Positions 5,967 to 14,657 of a stretch of 32,432 nt of DNA are shown piece by piece (positions within the stretch are counted from its first letter, which is position 1; each line of letters begins with the position of its first letter). The position numbers and the translations under genes are program-made. Source of the stretch: Flexilinea sp. (lineage in GTDB: Bacteria > Chloroflexota > Anaerolineae > Anaerolineales > Anaerolineaceae). Location of the stretch: the NCBI GenBank assembly GCA_017432685.1, contig JAFRIR010000141.1, positions 1 to 32,432 of the forward strand, given 5' to 3'. The notes beneath the pieces were generated by a model. It was not told the origin of the DNA, searched no databases, and saw only the letters and a program-made list of their open reading frames with translations.

Positions 5967-7682
5967 CTAATCCTCCTTGATCTTTCTGCTGGTGCCAAAA
6001 TATTTTGTGAACAGATTCATCAGCAGAACGGCACCGTAGGTGATGATGATCAGAATTGTCGCAAACGCGCAGGCCAGGCTGTAAGAACCTTTTTCAGCAA
6101 ATTCATTGATCTGCACCGTGATGAGCAGAAACTGCGGCGTCACGAGCAGGATGATAGCAGAAATGGCCGTGATGGAGCGGACAAATGAAGTCACAAGCCC
6201 GGAGAGGAAGGAATCCTTGATCAGCGGCAATGTGACCGTCATAAAGACCTTAAAGCTGTCAGCGCCCATGTCATAGGCAGATTCTTCGATGGATTTGTCG
6301 ATCTGACGCAGCGCTGAGATACCGGAACGGGTACCTGTCGGCAGCGAACGGACGATGAACACGATGATCAGGATCAGCCCCGTGCCATAGATCCCCTGCA
6401 GGAAACCGGTGTGAAATACACCGCCGGAGAACCCGCGGATGTAACCGACACCGAGCACCGTACCCGGGACAGCCATAGCCAGCATGGAAACCGCTTCGAT
6501 AAACCCTTTTCCGCGGAAATTCCGCTTGACCACCAGGTAGGAGATGATCATGGAAAGCAGCGCAGTGATCGGGGAAGCAATCAGCGACAAAACAAAGGAA
6601 TCTTTGAATGCCTTGAAACCTTTATAGCGGGTAAAGACCAGCTCATACCATTTTGTGGTGAGCGGGAAGAAGGTACGACCCCAAGTCGGGAAGAAGGACC
6701 CGATGGGAACACAGATATACATCAAAATCACGAAGATCGCAGCCAGTGTACACAGGACAGTGAGCGGAATTTTGACGCTCTTGTCTTCCATCAGCATACG
6801 GGCACGGGAGGCCTTCCCGGTCAGTGTCGCAGCAGTCTTGGCTTCGAGATAATATTTCTGAACCGCAAACATCAGCAGGGTGATGCACAGCAGCACCACA
6901 GCCATGGCAGCCGCACCGGCTTTATCGTAAGCGCCGGTGATCTGCAGGTAGATCGTGGTCGCCAGCGTATCGTAGGAGCCGCCGATCAGCATCGGGTTGG
7001 CAAAGTCAGCGATGGACTCGATGAAAGTCACCAGAAAGGCGTTGCCCAACCCCGGCAGCAGCAGCGGCAGGGTCACGTCGCCGAAAACACGCCAGCGGCT
7101 GGCGCCCATATCCCGGGCTGCCTCTTCCAGGGAAGGATCAATGTTTTTCAGCAGACCCTTGAGCATCATGTAACAAACCGGGAAGAAAGTCAGCGTCTGA
7201 ACGATCACGATTCCCCAGTAACCATAAACGCTGTTGTCATAAATGCCAAGAATATGTCTGGTGATGATCCCTGCCTTACCGAAAAGCATGATCATGGAAA
7301 GAGAAAGCACAAACGGCGGGGAAACCACCGGCAGCATGGAGACGACCTGGAACAAACCGCCCACAAATTTATTCAGCCGGACATATACTTCCACATACGC
7401 GAAAAGCAGACCGACAAAAGTCGAAAGCAAACCGACCACAAAACCGACTTTGAGCGTGTTGGTGATGGCACGGATAAAGTTTGGCATCGAGAAGATCCGC
7501 TGAAAAACAGAAAACGAAAAACCGCCATCGCCCACAAAACTGTCCACCAGAAGGATCGCCAGCGGATAGAGAATAAATAAAGTCAGAAAGGCAATCAGCA
7601 CGCAAATGGTCGTGACCATGATCGGATCGGCCATCAGTTTTTTGCGATCCAGTGCCGCGCCCTGCCGGGTTCTTGCTGCCAT
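5967..7682 (-). CDS. ABC importer permease, two fused membrane domains (FbpB-like)
   Basis: The 571-residue inner-membrane protein contains two complete permease domains in one chain, as in FbpB of ferric-iron importers. Each half has the EAA loop that contacts the ATPase: EEAARDMGASRWRVFGDVTL in the first and EESAYDMGADSFKVFMTVTL in the second. About twelve hydrophobic segments are visible. I prefer the ATG at 7682 (MAARTRQGAALDRKK) over an in-frame TTG at 7697, because the ribosome site AAAGGGGG lies between them. A single fused permease explains why the operon has only three genes. Confidence 0.88.
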   Translation of the reverse strand: MAARTRQGAALDRKKLMADPIMVTTICVLIAFLTLFILYPLAILLVDSFVGDGGFSFSVFQRIFSMPNFIRAITNTLKVGFVVGLLSTFVGLLFAYVEVYVRLNKFVGGLFQVVSMLPVVSPPFVLSLSMIMLFGKAGIITRHILGIYDNSVYGYWGIVIVQTLTFFPVCYMMLKGLLKNIDPSLEEAARDMGASRWRVFGDVTLPLLLPGLGNAFLVTFIESIADFANPMLIGGSYDTLATTIYLQITGAYDKAGAAAMAVVLLCITLLMFAVQKYYLEAKTAATLTGKASRARMLMEDKSVKIPLTVLCTLAAIFVILMYICVPIGSFFPTWGRTFFPLTTKWYELVFTRYKGFKAFKDSFVLSLIASPITALLSMIISYLVVKRNFRGKGFIEAVSMLAMAVPGTVLGVGYIRGFSGGVFHTGFLQGIYGTGLILIIVFIVRSLPTGTRSGISALRQIDKSIEESAYDMGADSFKVFMTVTLPLIKDSFLSGLVTSFVRSITAISAIILLVTPQFLLITVQINEFAEKGSYSLACAFATILIIITYGAVLLMNLFTKYFGTSRKIKED

Positions 7683-7702
7683 AGTACCCCCTTTCAAAAA
7701 AA

Positions 7703-7726
7703 AGAAATCAGAAATCAGAAATAAGT
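7703..7726. repeat. Heptamer array, unit AGAAATC/AGAAATA
   Basis: About three units of a period-7 repeat lie just before the permease ribosome site. The same unit family occurs at 13226-13260, 22575-22615 and 25123-25147. Confidence 0.65.
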
Positions 7727-7791
7727 GTCAGGGAAAAATATTTACCGCTTCAATAATTTATTCTGACTGCTGATTTTCCTGCATTAAAGAA

Positions 7792-7817
7792 AGGATGGCG
7801 GACAATTCCGCCATCCT
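7792..7817 (-). terminator. Intercistronic hairpin after the binding-protein gene
   Basis: AGGATGGCGGA (7792-7802) pairs perfectly with TCCGCCATCCT (7807-7817), loop of four. On the minus strand it is followed by TTCTTTAATG, a weak T-tract. It lies between the binding protein and permease genes, where a leaky terminator or mRNA-protecting hairpin commonly keeps binding-protein levels above those of the membrane subunits. Confidence 0.75.
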
Positions 7818-7834
7818 GACAGTACATAACAAGT

Positions 7835-8914
7835 TTATTTTGTCTGGAAACGATCGTCGCCGGTGTTCGCGCCGGAGTTGGCGAGAGCTTCCATGACCTC
7901 ACCGATGTAGGTCTGGATGTTGGCAGTGGCATCTTCGAAGTCATAATCCATGACATTTTCCGGATCAAGACCGAAGTCATAGGCAGCCTGCGGCTGTTTA
8001 GCATTGTCAAGGACAAGGAACTGGTAGGAGCCGTTTTCAGCACCGAGTTCAACACATTCCGGAGACAGCGCATATTCGATCCACAGTTTCGCGGCATTCG
8101 GATGAGCAGCGCCCTTGAAGATGGCGGTGGCGCCGATCTCGAAGGAAGTGCCGGTGGACGGGATCACGAGAGCGATGTTGTCATAACCGTTGTCCAGGAT
8201 CTGGGTGATGCCATCATGCAGGAAGCCGATACCGACAACACATTCACCGGTACCAACGTTCTTGGACGGGCCGGAACCGGACTTGGTATAGACTTCGATG
8301 TTCTTATCCAGGTCGACAAGATACTGGATGCCTTCATCGTGACCGTATTTCTGGATCATGGTGTTGATGACCAGCTTCGCGGTACCGGCAGTGTTATAGT
8401 TGGACAGCCAGATCAGGTTCTTGTATTCGGGTTTCAGGAGGTCAGCCCAATCCTGCGGAGCTTCGATGCCCATGCGGTCCAGTTCTTCCTGGTTGACCAT
8501 GAAGCCCAGGATGCCTTTGTAGATGCCGAACCAGTAGTTATCAGCATGTTTGTACATCGGACCGGTCAGGTGAGCAGCGTTTTCAGCATCGTAGGCTTCA
8601 AGCAGGCCTTCGGAAGCGACCACGTTGTACGGGTCAGTCGTACCGCCGAACCAGACGTCAGCAGACGGGTTGCCGTTTTCTTCTTCGATCTTGGCCTGAA
8701 CTTCACCGGTAGACAGACGCTGATAAGTGGTTTTAATACCATAAAGATCCTGGAAATGCTGGGTGGCTGCGGACAGATATTCTTCTTCGCAGGAACCATA
8801 AACGACCAGTTCGCCTTCTGCTTTGGCAGCGGCGATCAATTCGTCAGACTGAGCCATGGCTCCATTAACGAGAACCATGAGGGCAACGAGTACGAGTGCA
8901 ATTATTTTTTTCAT
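7835..8914 (-). CDS. Ferric-iron-type ABC importer substrate-binding protein
   Basis: This 359-residue exported protein captures the substrate for the importer. A signal peptide (MKKIIALVLVALMVLVNGAMA) ends in an AMA-Q site for signal peptidase I. The mature part follows the FbpA/AfuA-like fold: ELVVYGSCEEEY at the N-terminus, SADVWFGG near residue 85, and the hinge region GIGFLHDG near 225. There is no lipobox cysteine, unlike the lipoprotein at 20981, so anchoring in a single-membrane cell is unexplained. Substrate could be ferric iron, a phosphonate or another small anion; the sequence does not decide. Promoter at 8987-9015 and a good ribosome site (AAGGAG) precede it. Confidence 0.85.
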   Translation of the reverse strand: MKKIIALVLVALMVLVNGAMAQSDELIAAAKAEGELVVYGSCEEEYLSAATQHFQDLYGIKTTYQRLSTGEVQAKIEEENGNPSADVWFGGTTDPYNVVASEGLLEAYDAENAAHLTGPMYKHADNYWFGIYKGILGFMVNQEELDRMGIEAPQDWADLLKPEYKNLIWLSNYNTAGTAKLVINTMIQKYGHDEGIQYLVDLDKNIEVYTKSGSGPSKNVGTGECVVGIGFLHDGITQILDNGYDNIALVIPSTGTSFEIGATAIFKGAAHPNAAKLWIEYALSPECVELGAENGSYQFLVLDNAKQPQAAYDFGLDPENVMDYDFEDATANIQTYIGEVMEALANSGANTGDDRFQTK

Positions 8915-8986
8915 ACGTCTTACTCCTTAATTATTATTTCGGCTAACGCCGATTTCACAATAAGATTTGCTTTTACAGCAAAAAAT

Positions 8987-9015
8987 ATTATAGCTTCAGC
9001 CGGCAAAAAAGTCAA
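8987..9015 (-). promoter_or_regulatory. Promoter of the ABC importer operon
   Basis: On the minus strand TTGACT (9010-9015) and TATAAT (8987-8992) are 17 bp apart. The leader of about 65 bases holds two small hairpins (TTTGCTGTAAAAGCAAA and TCGGCGTTAGCCGA). I see no known iron-regulator box that I could defend. Confidence 0.8.
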
Positions 9016-9065
9016 TAATCGGAATAGTGCTGATTTTCCTGTCAACCCCGTGAAAGTATTCAGGT

Positions 9066-9094
9066 TTTTCAAGGAACCGGCAGCATGATATAAT
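9066..9094 (+). promoter_or_regulatory. Possible promoter of the 9115 membrane protein gene
   Basis: TATAAT (9089-9094) lies 20 bases before the ATG. The -35 position holds only TTTTCA (9066-9071), 17 bp upstream. It would be divergent from the importer promoter. Confidence 0.4.
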
Positions 9095-9114
9095 AGCGAT
9101 GGAGATAATTATTC

Positions 9115-11370
9115 ATGAGCAATTTTCGAAAAACTTCCCGGTTACGCCTGATTCTTTTGTTCTTTGCTGAGATTTTCATCCTGATTCTTGGTTTTCTCCG
9201 GATGAGTCAGGGAATCCGCAAGCTTACACCCGTCGATATCTCCGTGACAGACTGGACATGTCCGTACAGTGTTTATCACGACGGTGCGTTTTCCGTTGAA
9301 GACAGTTTGCTGAATTCCGGTGAAGAAACCATATTTCTTTATGGACCCGGACTGCCTTTGAAAAAAGGCACCTATGCCGCCTCCATCCAATATGAAGCTG
9401 AAAGGGATCAGTATTGTGAAGCGTCCGGGGCAAACATTGATAATTTCATGATCATCCCTGCGGATTTTGTCAAGGGATCCCGGGGGATCCTCAGCAGTTC
9501 AAAAGATTCGATCACTTATCGTTTTGAAGTCCCGGAAGATGTGCAGAAATTCAGCCTCTCCATCCATTACAACGGAGAAGGTTCATTCAAAGTAAAGAAC
9601 ATCAGCATCAATCAGACCGGGACCTGGTACAGAAGAACCGCCGCGAACCTGTTTTTTATTTTCCTCTTTCTTGATGCTGTGTATTTCTTCAGACATTGCC
9701 CAAAACAGACACAAAAAACGATCCTCCTGATACTGGGGATCAGCTTCGCCGCCTCTGTCCCGTTGTTCTTCAGACTGGTCGGCAATGATAACCCCGGGGA
9801 TATGGATTTTCACATGTTACGGATCGATGCCGCTGCAAACGCGCTGCGTGACCGTCAATACCCTCCGCGGATCTCCGCCCTTTGGATGGATGGATACGGT
9901 TTCCCGACATCCATTTATTACAATGATATTCTGCTTCTCCTGCCGGCCCTGCTGCGGATCCTGGGTTATGATCTTATCGTTTCCATGAAGGTCTACCTGA
10001 TTTTTATCAACATTTTAACCACATCGCTTTCCCTGTGGGCTTTCAGCCGTCTGTTCAACAGCAGAAAAATCGGAATACTGCTGGCGATTACCTATGTACT
10101 TGCCCCATACCGCCTGTCATACGGATATGTGCACAGCGCTGTCGGTGAATTCAGCGCTATCACATTCCTGCCGCTGATTGCTTATGGGATGTTAAAGATC
10201 TACACAGATAACCCCGACAACTGGAAAAGCTACCATAAATACGGGATGATACTGGCACTGGGAATAACCGGCGTTGCAGCTGCACATGTGCTAACTCTGG
10301 TCATATCCGCATTTTTCATCGCGCTGGCCTGTCTGGTCCTTTTCGGAAAAACCTTCCGAAGAAACACCCTGCGTTTATGGATCGATACAGTCCTGTTGGC
10401 TCTTGTTTTGAATGCGTATTTCCTGATACCGTTTGCTGATTATTACTTCAACATGGAAACATTGATAAGCCAAAACGCGATGATTCGTGGACATGCTTTA
10501 ATGCAAAATTACGGAATCAGTCTGGGCAGGTTGTTGTCATTCTTCCCGTCTTCTTATCAATTCGGGATCATCAGAGTGCTGAGCCCCGGGATCGTGCTCA
10601 TGACTGCATTTGCCGCGGGAATTTACCAATGGACGAAATCCCATGACCGGAAACTTTTGCTGTATCTGATATTCTCCGGAATCGCCCTGTTCATGACAAT
10701 GGATTGCTTCCCCTGGAACTTTCTGGAAATGCATACATTTTTGGGAAATGTTATGGCTCAGATGCAATATCCGTTCCGCATTCTTGTGGCTGCGAACGTT
10801 CTGCTGTGCCTTGTTCTGGGCGAAGTCTGCCAAGTTTATGAGAGTGAAAATCAAACCTTGTTTAAGAGCGTGGAAAAAGGGATCCTGCTGCTGAATTTTA
10901 TATTTCTCGTTTTCTTCGTGAGTGACTTCAGCACCGGAAAAGCCATGCTGAAAAAATACGAAACTGAAGCGTTGGACACATTCGCCACCAGTCTGCACTA
11001 TTTACCTGCCGGCGCATCGACGGATCGTTACGCTTATACGAATGACATTCTCACAGACGGAGTTGAACAAGTTCAGGCACTTTCTCGGACGACCCATACG
11101 GCCCGCTATTCAGTGAAGAGCGAAAATGGCGGTTCACTGGAAATCCCAGTGCTGAATTACCGTGGTTATCATGCGGTTGATTCCGCCGGGAAAGAAATCC
11201 CGATCCAAAACGGAACAAACTGCAGGATCCGGGTAGAGATTCCTGCCGGATTCGATGATGTTTTGACTGTTGAATTTAAAGAACCGTGGTACTGGCGGGC
11301 AGCAATTGCTTTGTCTGCGGCAGGAGTTTTGCTGTGGTTAATTACACAAAGCAAGGCAAAAAGACATTAG
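9115..11370 (+). CDS. Large polytopic membrane protein, PTPS-related/GT-C like
   Basis: The product has 751 residues. An N-terminal anchor (about 11-30) is followed by a soluble beta-rich domain outside the membrane (about 35-170), some twelve membrane helices (about 175-620), and a C-terminal soluble domain and last helix (about 725-742). The segment GDMDFHMLRIDAAANALRD with QYPPRISALWMDGYGFPTS and LLLLPALLRILGY is typical of membrane proteins called 6-pyruvoyl-tetrahydropterin synthase related, which resemble GT-C glycosyltransferases and YfhO. The acidic residues in the first external loop would be the catalytic candidates. Likely role: transfer of a lipid-linked sugar to an envelope polymer; unproven. 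GGAG precedes the ATG. The last codons and TAG stop merge with a heptamer array. Confidence 0.7.
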   Translation: MSNFRKTSRLRLILLFFAEIFILILGFLRMSQGIRKLTPVDISVTDWTCPYSVYHDGAFSVEDSLLNSGEETIFLYGPGLPLKKGTYAASIQYEAERDQYCEASGANIDNFMIIPADFVKGSRGILSSSKDSITYRFEVPEDVQKFSLSIHYNGEGSFKVKNISINQTGTWYRRTAANLFFIFLFLDAVYFFRHCPKQTQKTILLILGISFAASVPLFFRLVGNDNPGDMDFHMLRIDAAANALRDRQYPPRISALWMDGYGFPTSIYYNDILLLLPALLRILGYDLIVSMKVYLIFINILTTSLSLWAFSRLFNSRKIGILLAITYVLAPYRLSYGYVHSAVGEFSAITFLPLIAYGMLKIYTDNPDNWKSYHKYGMILALGITGVAAAHVLTLVISAFFIALACLVLFGKTFRRNTLRLWIDTVLLALVLNAYFLIPFADYYFNMETLISQNAMIRGHALMQNYGISLGRLLSFFPSSYQFGIIRVLSPGIVLMTAFAAGIYQWTKSHDRKLLLYLIFSGIALFMTMDCFPWNFLEMHTFLGNVMAQMQYPFRILVAANVLLCLVLGEVCQVYESENQTLFKSVEKGILLLNFIFLVFFVSDFSTGKAMLKKYETEALDTFATSLHYLPAGASTDRYAYTNDILTDGVEQVQALSRTTHTARYSVKSENGGSLEIPVLNYRGYHAVDSAGKEIPIQNGTNCRIRVEIPAGFDDVLTVEFKEPWYWRAAIALSAAGVLLWLITQSKAKRH

Positions 11371-11447
11371 ACATTAGACATTAGACTTTAGACTTTAGAC
11401 TTTAGACATTAGACATTAGACTTTAGACTTTAGACTTTAGACTTTAG
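11365..11447. repeat. Heptamer array, unit TAGACTT/TAGACAT
   Basis: About eleven tandem 7-bp units in an ordered mix of TAGACAT and TAGACTT. The array starts inside the end of the preceding gene: its final Arg-His-stop is encoded by AGACATTAG. The series is interrupted at 11447 by a 128-bp palindromic element and resumes at 11575 for about two units. Confidence 0.85.
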
Positions 11448-11574
11448 GGCACCTCTAAAAACTCCCGAGCGGGGGTATGGGGGCGGCAGCCCCCGGAAAC
11501 CTCCCGAGGAGATTCAGAGAATAAATTCTCTGAATCTCCTCGGGACAGAAAAAAATGATGTTTTAGAGGTTCCC
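11447..11574. mobile_element. 128-bp MITE-like element inserted in a heptamer array
   Basis: The ends GGGCACCTCTAAAA (11447-11460) and TTTTAGAGGTTCCC (11561-11574) are inverted repeats with one mismatch. Inside lie a GGGGGCGGCAGCCCCC hairpin and a perfect 20-bp stem (11503-11522 with 11525-11544). Heptamer sequence ending TTTAG lies immediately left and TTTAG immediately right, as expected if insertion duplicated about 5 bp, though the repeat hides the exact duplication. There is no gene inside, so it would need a transposase from elsewhere. Confidence 0.7.
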
Positions 11575-11656
11575 TTTAGACTTTAGACTTTGGAAGTTAA
11601 GGAAGCGCTTTAATGAAGTAAAATGAGAGTAAGTTGAGGAGAGACGGGAGGGAAAA

Positions 11657-12646
11657 ATGAAATTCTTGATTGCAGGATACGGATCGATCGGGCGGAGGCA
11701 TCTGCGGAATCTGCGTGAACTGGGAGAAAATGACATCATCCTGCTGCGCTCACACAACAGCACCCTGCCTGATGATGAGATCAAAGATATCCCGGCAGAA
11801 ACTGACATAAAGGCCGCACTGGCTCACCGTCCTGACGGAGTGATCATTGCCAATCCGACCGCACTGCATCTTGACATCGCCATCCCCGCTGCCAAAGCCG
11901 GATGTGCTGTCTTCATGGAAAAACCCGTTTCTGACAGTTTTGAGCGCCTGTCCGAATTACAGGAAGCATTAAAACAAAACGGCGGACGGTTCCAGATGGG
12001 GTTCCAGTTCCGCTTCCATCCCGGCTTGCAAAAGTTGAAAGACCTTTTGGATGCGGGAACGATCGGCAGACCCTACAGCTTCCGCGCGGAATGGGGGGAA
12101 TACCTGCCCGGCTGGCATCCCTGGGAGGATTACCGCCGCACCTATGCCGCCCGCAAAGATCTGGGCGGGGGCGTTCTGCTGACGCTCTCCCATCCGCTGG
12201 ATTATCTGCGCTGGCACTTTGGTGACCCGGAATGGATCTGGGGCATGAACGGAAAGATCAGTGACCTGGAAGTGGAAACGGATGACATCGCGGAAATCGG
12301 ACTGCAGATGTCAAACGGCATGATCGGCAATGTTCACCTGGACTACTACAGCCGGCCTGCCCGCAATGGTCTGGAAGTGATCGGCAGCGAAGGAAAGCTG
12401 CGCTGCAATAACCTTGACGGGATCGTCACCCTGCGAACTGCCGACGGAAAGAGTGAACGGTTCTCACCCGAACCGGCCTATGACCGCAACGACATGTTCC
12501 TGGGTGAGATGCGCCGCTTTATCGCCGTCACAGCCGGGACTGCTCAGCCTTCCTGCACGCTGGAGGACGGAATTGCCGTTCAACACATGGTGGAACTGGT
12601 GCGGAAATCGTGGAAAGAGAAGCGGATTTTAGCCTTTAATAAGTAG
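11657..12646 (+). CDS. Gfo/Idh/MocA-family NAD(P)-dependent oxidoreductase
   Basis: A 329-residue soluble enzyme. The N-terminal Rossmann fold carries GYGSIG at 7-12, and the characteristic MEKPVS lies near 93-98, where the lysine acts in catalysis. The C-terminal alpha/beta domain follows, with GWHPWEDYR near 155, and LSHPLDYLRWHFGD near 180, whose histidine is also typical. Members oxidise or reduce sugars and nucleotide sugars at a hydroxyl or keto group. The surrounding glycosyltransferase-like genes make a sugar modification for an envelope glycan plausible. GGGAGGG precedes the ATG. The last two codons and stop (AATAAGTAG) run into a heptamer array. Confidence 0.88.
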   Translation: MKFLIAGYGSIGRRHLRNLRELGENDIILLRSHNSTLPDDEIKDIPAETDIKAALAHRPDGVIIANPTALHLDIAIPAAKAGCAVFMEKPVSDSFERLSELQEALKQNGGRFQMGFQFRFHPGLQKLKDLLDAGTIGRPYSFRAEWGEYLPGWHPWEDYRRTYAARKDLGGGVLLTLSHPLDYLRWHFGDPEWIWGMNGKISDLEVETDDIAEIGLQMSNGMIGNVHLDYYSRPARNGLEVIGSEGKLRCNNLDGIVTLRTADGKSERFSPEPAYDRNDMFLGEMRRFIAVTAGTAQPSCTLEDGIAVQHMVELVRKSWKEKRILAFNK

Positions 12647-12690
12647 TAAGTAGTAAATAGTAAATAGTAAATAATGAATGGTGAATGTGC
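12639..12690. repeat. Heptamer array, unit TAAGTAG/TAAATAG, spanning a stop and a start codon
   Basis: Seven consecutive 7-bp units: TAAGTAG twice, TAAATAG twice, then TAAATAA, TGAATGG and TGAATGT. The array contains the stop codon of the upstream oxidoreductase and the ATG of the next gene. Confidence 0.8.
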
Positions 12691-14491
12691 CGCTGTGCAG
12701 CAAAATAATGAAAAAAGGCGTAATACGACCTGGCTGGTTTGGCTGTGGTTTTTTGTTCTTGCCATTGTTTTTACCCGTCCGCTGATCGCCCACATGGGAA
12801 ATGAGGTCGCGGGAGAGATCGGGGACAACATCTATTTCATCTGGATGATCGGCTGGGTAAAGAAAGCGCTGTTCAAGCTGGGTGTGAACCCGATGAACGT
12901 CTGGTTTCTCAATTACCCGGAAGGCTGGAACATGGCCCATACCGAGATCACCCCGGCCCAGCTGGCGTTGGGAGAGGTATTCACGTTTTTCGGCAGTGAG
13001 ACTTTCGCCTACAATGCCGCTATGCTGGCAAGTTTTGTTCTCTCCGGAGTCATCACCTTTTACTGGGTCCGTCACCTCACCGGTTCGGCTGCCGCCGGGC
13101 TGCTGAGCGGTACGATCTATGCCTGTCTGCCCTACCGACAGGCACACTATCTGGCAGGACATCTGAACCTTTCCGGGACGCAGTGGCTGCCGCTCTTCTT
13201 CTGGGGATGGTTTGACCTGCTCCGAAATAAGAAATCAGAAATAAGAAATAAGAAATGGGACAGCACAAATCAGGGTGTGCAGTGGAAAGCGGCATTGATG
13301 GCGGCGATCGGATTGGGTCTGACCGCGCTGACCTCACAGTATTATTTCTTCATGCTGGTGATCGTGGCCGGGTTCCAGATGGTCTGGATGGTGCTGGTCC
13401 ATCAGCGGGACAAGCTGAAGGATGTTTCCTTTTGGAAATCCTTCGGTCTCTTCATCCTCTTCTCCATCCCCCTGCTGCTGATCGCGGAACTTCCGTTTCT
13501 CCAACTGGCCGGTGCGGGCGGTATGCCGGACCGGGACTGGGGCGGGGTGAGGATGTATTCTGCCGGGTTGAGCGACTATCTGCTCCCGGGTACGACACAC
13601 TTTCTCTTCGGAAAATGGGTCGGAGCCCACTTTAACCGGGATATCTGGATCGAAGCCACGCTTTATGTCGGGATCGCTGCTCTGGCGCTCTTCACTTATG
13701 CCATGATCCGGGGAGGAAAAACGATACGCCGGGAGCGGCAGATGCTCCTCACCGGCATCGTGATTGCCGTGATCCTTTCCATGGGGACCGACCTGCACTG
13801 GAACGCGGAAGCCGTTGAACTGACGCTGCCGGGATTTCTGACTCAGAAACTGGGACGGCAGACCATGCCGATCCTGCTGCCGGGGTTCTTCCTGTTCAAA
13901 TATTTTCCTTTCTATGCCAAGCTGCGGGCAATGATGCGTTTCGGTATCTTTGCGCTGCTGTTTGTGGCGGCAGGGGCGGGGTTTGCGCTTACCGGGATCG
14001 GAAAGTTTTCTGAGCGGAAACAGGTTCTCCTGATCGCGGCCGCGCTTCTGGCAGTCATTCTTGATTTTCTGCCGCGTTCACAGACTTCATTTGCAGCAGT
14101 CGGACCGCGGGAGGTCGATCTGTGGCTTGCTCAGCAACCGCAAACCGGGTCCGTGATGCGCTGTCCTTTCTACCTGAACGATGACCAGGCAGGGACGTAT
14201 TACACGCTTTACAACGAAAAACCATTCATCGGCGGCTTCTTCAATGCCTTCCCCACCGATCAGTACCGGCGGATCTATGATGTCATGAACGGTTTTCCCT
14301 CAGAAGAAAGTCTGAAACTGGCAAAGGAGCTGGATGTATCCTTCTTCCTCGTGGAAGAGGATGAACTGCTGCGGGCAATCAAAGAAGGGACTGTCCCCTG
14401 GGGAAGTACAGACGAGCTTTATGAGGCAGCGAAGGCATTTGGGCTGCAGCAAGCCGGGAAATTCGACGGGATCTTTGTTTATATTCGATAA
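12674..14491 (+). CDS. Polytopic membrane glycosyltransferase-like protein (GT-C type)
   Basis: A 605-residue protein with about twelve membrane helices. The first external loop has an acidic motif (GEIGDNIYFIWMIGW, near residue 45-58) and a YPEG motif, then HLNLSGTQWLPL near 160, all typical of GT-C type transferases that use lipid-linked sugars. A C-terminal soluble domain follows (about 480-605). Two oddities stand out. The ATG lies inside a heptamer array, with no ribosome site before it. Residues 185-195 (NKKSEIRNKKW), in a loop after helix WGWFDLL, are encoded by another heptamer array in frame. The start could be non-canonical, but no better in-frame ATG exists before the first helix. 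Confidence 0.7.
   Translation: MNGECAAVQQNNEKRRNTTWLVWLWFFVLAIVFTRPLIAHMGNEVAGEIGDNIYFIWMIGWVKKALFKLGVNPMNVWFLNYPEGWNMAHTEITPAQLALGEVFTFFGSETFAYNAAMLASFVLSGVITFYWVRHLTGSAAAGLLSGTIYACLPYRQAHYLAGHLNLSGTQWLPLFFWGWFDLLRNKKSEIRNKKWDSTNQGVQWKAALMAAIGLGLTALTSQYYFFMLVIVAGFQMVWMVLVHQRDKLKDVSFWKSFGLFILFSIPLLLIAELPFLQLAGAGGMPDRDWGGVRMYSAGLSDYLLPGTTHFLFGKWVGAHFNRDIWIEATLYVGIAALALFTYAMIRGGKTIRRERQMLLTGIVIAVILSMGTDLHWNAEAVELTLPGFLTQKLGRQTMPILLPGFFLFKYFPFYAKLRAMMRFGIFALLFVAAGAGFALTGIGKFSERKQVLLIAAALLAVILDFLPRSQTSFAAVGPREVDLWLAQQPQTGSVMRCPFYLNDDQAGTYYTLYNEKPFIGGFFNAFPTDQYRRIYDVMNGFPSEESLKLAKELDVSFFLVEEDELLRAIKEGTVPWGSTDELYEAAKAFGLQQAGKFDGIFVYIR
13226..13260 (+). repeat. Heptamer array inside a coding sequence
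   Basis: Five 7-bp units lie within the membrane protein gene: AATAAGA, AATCAGA, AATAAGA, AATAAGA and AATGGGA. They are read as NKKSEIRNKKW plus the next base. Units two and five are those in which the third to fifth bases fall in frame; there the expected TAA is TCA and TGG. Confidence 0.85.
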
Positions 14492-14568
14492 AGATCATCA
14501 CCGGTATATTGAATTTTTTTTCATTGAATTGAAATTCAACATAATTAATCCATGATTGTCAGATAAGC

Positions 14569-14580
14569 GTTACAGTTCAC
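14569..14580 (+). repeat. Half-copy of a GTTAC..TTCAC repeat end
   Basis: GTTACAGTTCAC resembles the ends of the 47-bp element at 27039-27085 (GTTACGATTCAC) and of the transposase-flanking unit at 31251 (GTTATAGTTCAC). Only the end is recognisable here, in the gap between two membrane protein genes. Confidence 0.35.
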
Positions 14581-14657
14581 AGGGCTGCTAAGGTTTTTGA
14601 ACAGTTACAGCGTATAATTATTACAGGAATAAGGGAGGAGCTTCAAGGGGACAGCCA

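Noticed and set aside
6411..7580. 389-residue plus-strand frame
   Set aside because: Antisense to the permease gene; His/Gln-rich composition is typical of shadow frames.
8102..9088. 328-residue plus-strand frame
   Set aside because: Antisense to the substrate-binding protein and across its promoter.
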